This document shows, one piece after another, positions 22,420 through 24,151 of a DNA stretch of 24,151 nucleotides (positions within the stretch are counted from its first letter, which is position 1; each line of letters opens with the position of its first letter). The notes beneath the pieces are model-generated. The model had not been told where the DNA came from and made no database searches. It saw only the letters and a list, made by a program, of their open reading frames with translations. This stretch comes from GCA-002727735 sp036159515. GTDB taxonomy: Bacteria > Bacteroidota > Bacteroidia > Flavobacteriales_D > Parvicellaceae. The stretch lies in assembly GCA_036159515.1 (NCBI GenBank), contig JAYYEV010000015.1, positions 1-24,151 on the forward strand, in the 5' to 3' direction. A program made the position numbers and the translations under genes.

Positions 22420-24151
22420 ACTACTATTACTAATAGTTGTTCTTTTAGCTCTTGATTCACCAATCTACGCACAAGCTGCAGGTAGTTGTTCCATTGTAGG
22501 TTATGTAATTGATGCCCTAAGCGGTGAGTCTTTAGTTGGGACTAGCGTCTTAATAGAAGATCAAAGAAAGGGTGTAATTACAAACGTTTCAGGTGAATTT
22601 AAAATTGATTATTTACCCGTAGGGAAAACAACTATTAATGTAAGTTATATTGGTTACGAATCACTCTCAAAGGATTTTAACCTTATAAATGGACGGAATA
22701 ATTTAGGGGTTATTGAACTTCAACCTATTTCTCTTGGTTTGAATGAGGTAGAAGTAATTGCAGACATTGCTAAAGAAAGAATGACTCCCGTAGCTGCTAC
22801 AACCATATCAGCAACGTATATTGAGCAAAATCTAGGCAATCAAGAATTTCCTGAAATTTTAAGAAATACTCCTTCCGTTTATGTAACGAAAGAGGGTGGG
22901 GGATTTGGTGATTCAAGAATTAATGTGAGAGGGTTTGAGCAGAATAATATTGCGGTCATGATAAATGGTGTTCCAGTGAATGATATGGAAACAGGTTGGG
23001 TTTATTGGTCTAATTGGTCAGGATTAGCAGATGTAACGAATAAAATGCAAGTACAAAGGGGATTAGGTGCCTCAAAATTGGCTATTCCGGCTGTAGGTGG
23101 AACCATTAATATTTTAACAAATGCAGCTGAATTTAAAAAGGGAGGTAATGTAAGTACCTCAATAGGGAATGACGGATATACAAAATACAGTACTTCTTTA
23201 TCATCTGGCTTACTTGACAATGGTCTTGCTGCCACCATGCAATTGACTCATACTAGAGGAAACGGGTACATTGATGGAACTGACTTTAAAGCGTATTCTT
23301 ATTTTATTTCAGCCAATTATAACATAAGTCAAAAACAACGAATTTCTGCAACCATAACTGGTGCACCTCAGATGCATAATAGAAGATCAATTCATAATAA
23401 CTATGATAATGTTTTTTTATCTACGTTCAGATGCCCTGTAAATGATTCAATAGATAATCTATCTAGAGGAATAAAGTTTAATCCTGGTTGGGGGTATCTA
23501 GATGGAAAAGTGTTTTCTTGGAGGAAAAACTTCTATCATAAACCCAAGGCTTTTATTAATCACTATTTGAATTTTTCATCGTATACAAAACTTAAAACGG
23601 CTTTTTATGTATCTACCGGTAATGGTGGTGGTACATCTGCGAGAGGTAGGGGCCTTCAAAATGACAATGTTGATAACTGGTCTGGCTATGATTCTTTCCA
23701 TGGTTTTGGAATTGGTGTTCATGATAGTTCAGGACAAGTTATGTTTGACAGTATAATTGCATACAATGATGGAGATTATGTAGCTGCATTTGGTGGATAT
23801 AATAATGAGCCAGATACCGTAAGAGATGATTTACAAGGGGGTCAAACAGGAGACGGATGGATAAGAACAGCAAGTGTAAATAAACACATTTGGTATGGTG
23901 TTATTTCTACATTAGAGCATAACATCAATGAAAATCTAAGTTTTGTGGGTGGTATTGACATGAGATATTATGTGGGTGAACATTTCAGGAAAGTTGAAAA
24001 CCTTTTAGGAAATACCACTTATCTTTCTTCTTTTGATATGAATAATTCATCCAATTTTATAGACTATGAATCAGGCTCATCATTTGGAAGTTTTTCGGAG
24101 AATTCTTATTTAAATAATAACAACTTACTCTACCATAATGATGGCATTGTA
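22412..24151 (+). CDS. TonB-dependent receptor, 5' part (3' end outside window)
   Basis: The frame is open for 580 codons to the window end. It begins at TTG 22412, directly after an in-frame TAG (22409-22411), and overlaps the previous gene by 8 nt. No ATG precedes the plug region, and TTG gives a proper signal peptide (MNRLLLLIVVLLALDSPIYAQ), so TTG is the start. A carboxypeptidase-regulatory-like domain follows (SIVGYVIDALSGESLVGTSV ... INVSYIGYES). Next is the plug with EILRNTPSVYVTKEGGGFGD, INVRGFEQNNIAVMINGVPV and GLGASKLAIPAVGGTINI, and then barrel strands. It is an outer-membrane transporter driven by TonB-ExbBD. The ligand is unknown. Pairing with a T9SS surface protein suggests uptake of a captured or processed polymer. 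Confidence 0.92.
   Translation, partial: MNRLLLLIVVLLALDSPIYAQAAGSCSIVGYVIDALSGESLVGTSVLIEDQRKGVITNVSGEFKIDYLPVGKTTINVSYIGYESLSKDFNLINGRNNLGVIELQPISLGLNEVEVIADIAKERMTPVAATTISATYIEQNLGNQEFPEILRNTPSVYVTKEGGGFGDSRINVRGFEQNNIAVMINGVPVNDMETGWVYWSNWSGLADVTNKMQVQRGLGASKLAIPAVGGTINILTNAAEFKKGGNVSTSIGNDGYTKYSTSLSSGLLDNGLAATMQLTHTRGNGYIDGTDFKAYSYFISANYNISQKQRISATITGAPQMHNRRSIHNNYDNVFLSTFRCPVNDSIDNLSRGIKFNPGWGYLDGKVFSWRKNFYHKPKAFINHYLNFSSYTKLKTAFYVSTGNGGGTSARGRGLQNDNVDNWSGYDSFHGFGIGVHDSSGQVMFDSIIAYNDGDYVAAFGGYNNEPDTVRDDLQGGQTGDGWIRTASVNKHIWYGVISTLEHNINENLSFVGGIDMRYYVGEHFRKVENLLGNTTYLSSFDMNNSSNFIDYESGSSFGSFSENSYLNNNNLLYHNDGIV

Overview
The window looks like chromosomal DNA of a marine-type member of the Bacteroidota, most likely order Flavobacteriales. 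The DNA is AT-rich. It has type IX secretion (T9SS) cargo with both type A and type B C-terminal sorting domains, a PorP/SprF-like protein, a TonB-dependent receptor with an N-terminal carboxypeptidase-regulatory-like domain, a bacillithiol-system protein (YtxJ) and several TAnnTTTG -7 promoter boxes. No phage, insertion sequence, CRISPR array or rRNA is visible.

Layout. 1-491: 3' part of a voltage-gated K+ channel, convergent with a ferritin-like protein (498-920). 1084-1493: a lysine-rich small protein overlapping a cold-shock protein by 1 nt. 1516-1758: a Cys-rich lipoprotein. 1878-2723: three small genes (a 38-aa membrane peptide, a 54-aa PspC-domain protein and a DUF1569/DinB-like protein), each ending at a copy of one direct repeat. 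2951-3060: tRNA-His and its terminator, directly followed by ytxJ (3069-3422). 3419-4705: citrate synthase gene with an in-frame TAG at codon 39. 4778-6460: a 12-residue-repeat protein fused to a K+-channel pore. 6513-10281: a minus-strand run of peroxiredoxin, dipeptidyl-peptidase IV and two thioredoxin-fold WCGWC proteins. 10384-18288: a minus-strand T9SS adhesin operon with a small secreted protein, a 1965-aa PKD-repeat protein, a separate short protein carrying the CHU_C (type B) sorting domain, and PorP/SprF. 18387-20906: NhaC-type Na+/H+ antiporter, convergently overlapping a Rieske oxygenase. 21055-24151: a T9SS type A secreted protein followed by a TonB-dependent receptor that starts at TTG and runs off the window.

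How the genes work together. The adhesin operon is the clearest functional unit: a surface PKD protein, its sorting domain and a PorP/SprF-like partner. In this genome the sorting domain is on its own short ORF with its own signal peptide, and an 82-nt segment explains the break. The peroxiredoxin-DPP IV-thioredoxin group is tightly packed, and three of its products carry export signals, which suggests envelope peptide breakdown linked to redox maintenance.

Most notable irregularities: the citrate synthase nonsense codon, the split adhesin/sorting-domain gene, the gene-repeat cassette-like array at 1.9-2.8 kb, the regular 12-residue solenoid fused to a channel, and a tRNA-His acceptor stem with two adjacent U-U mismatches.
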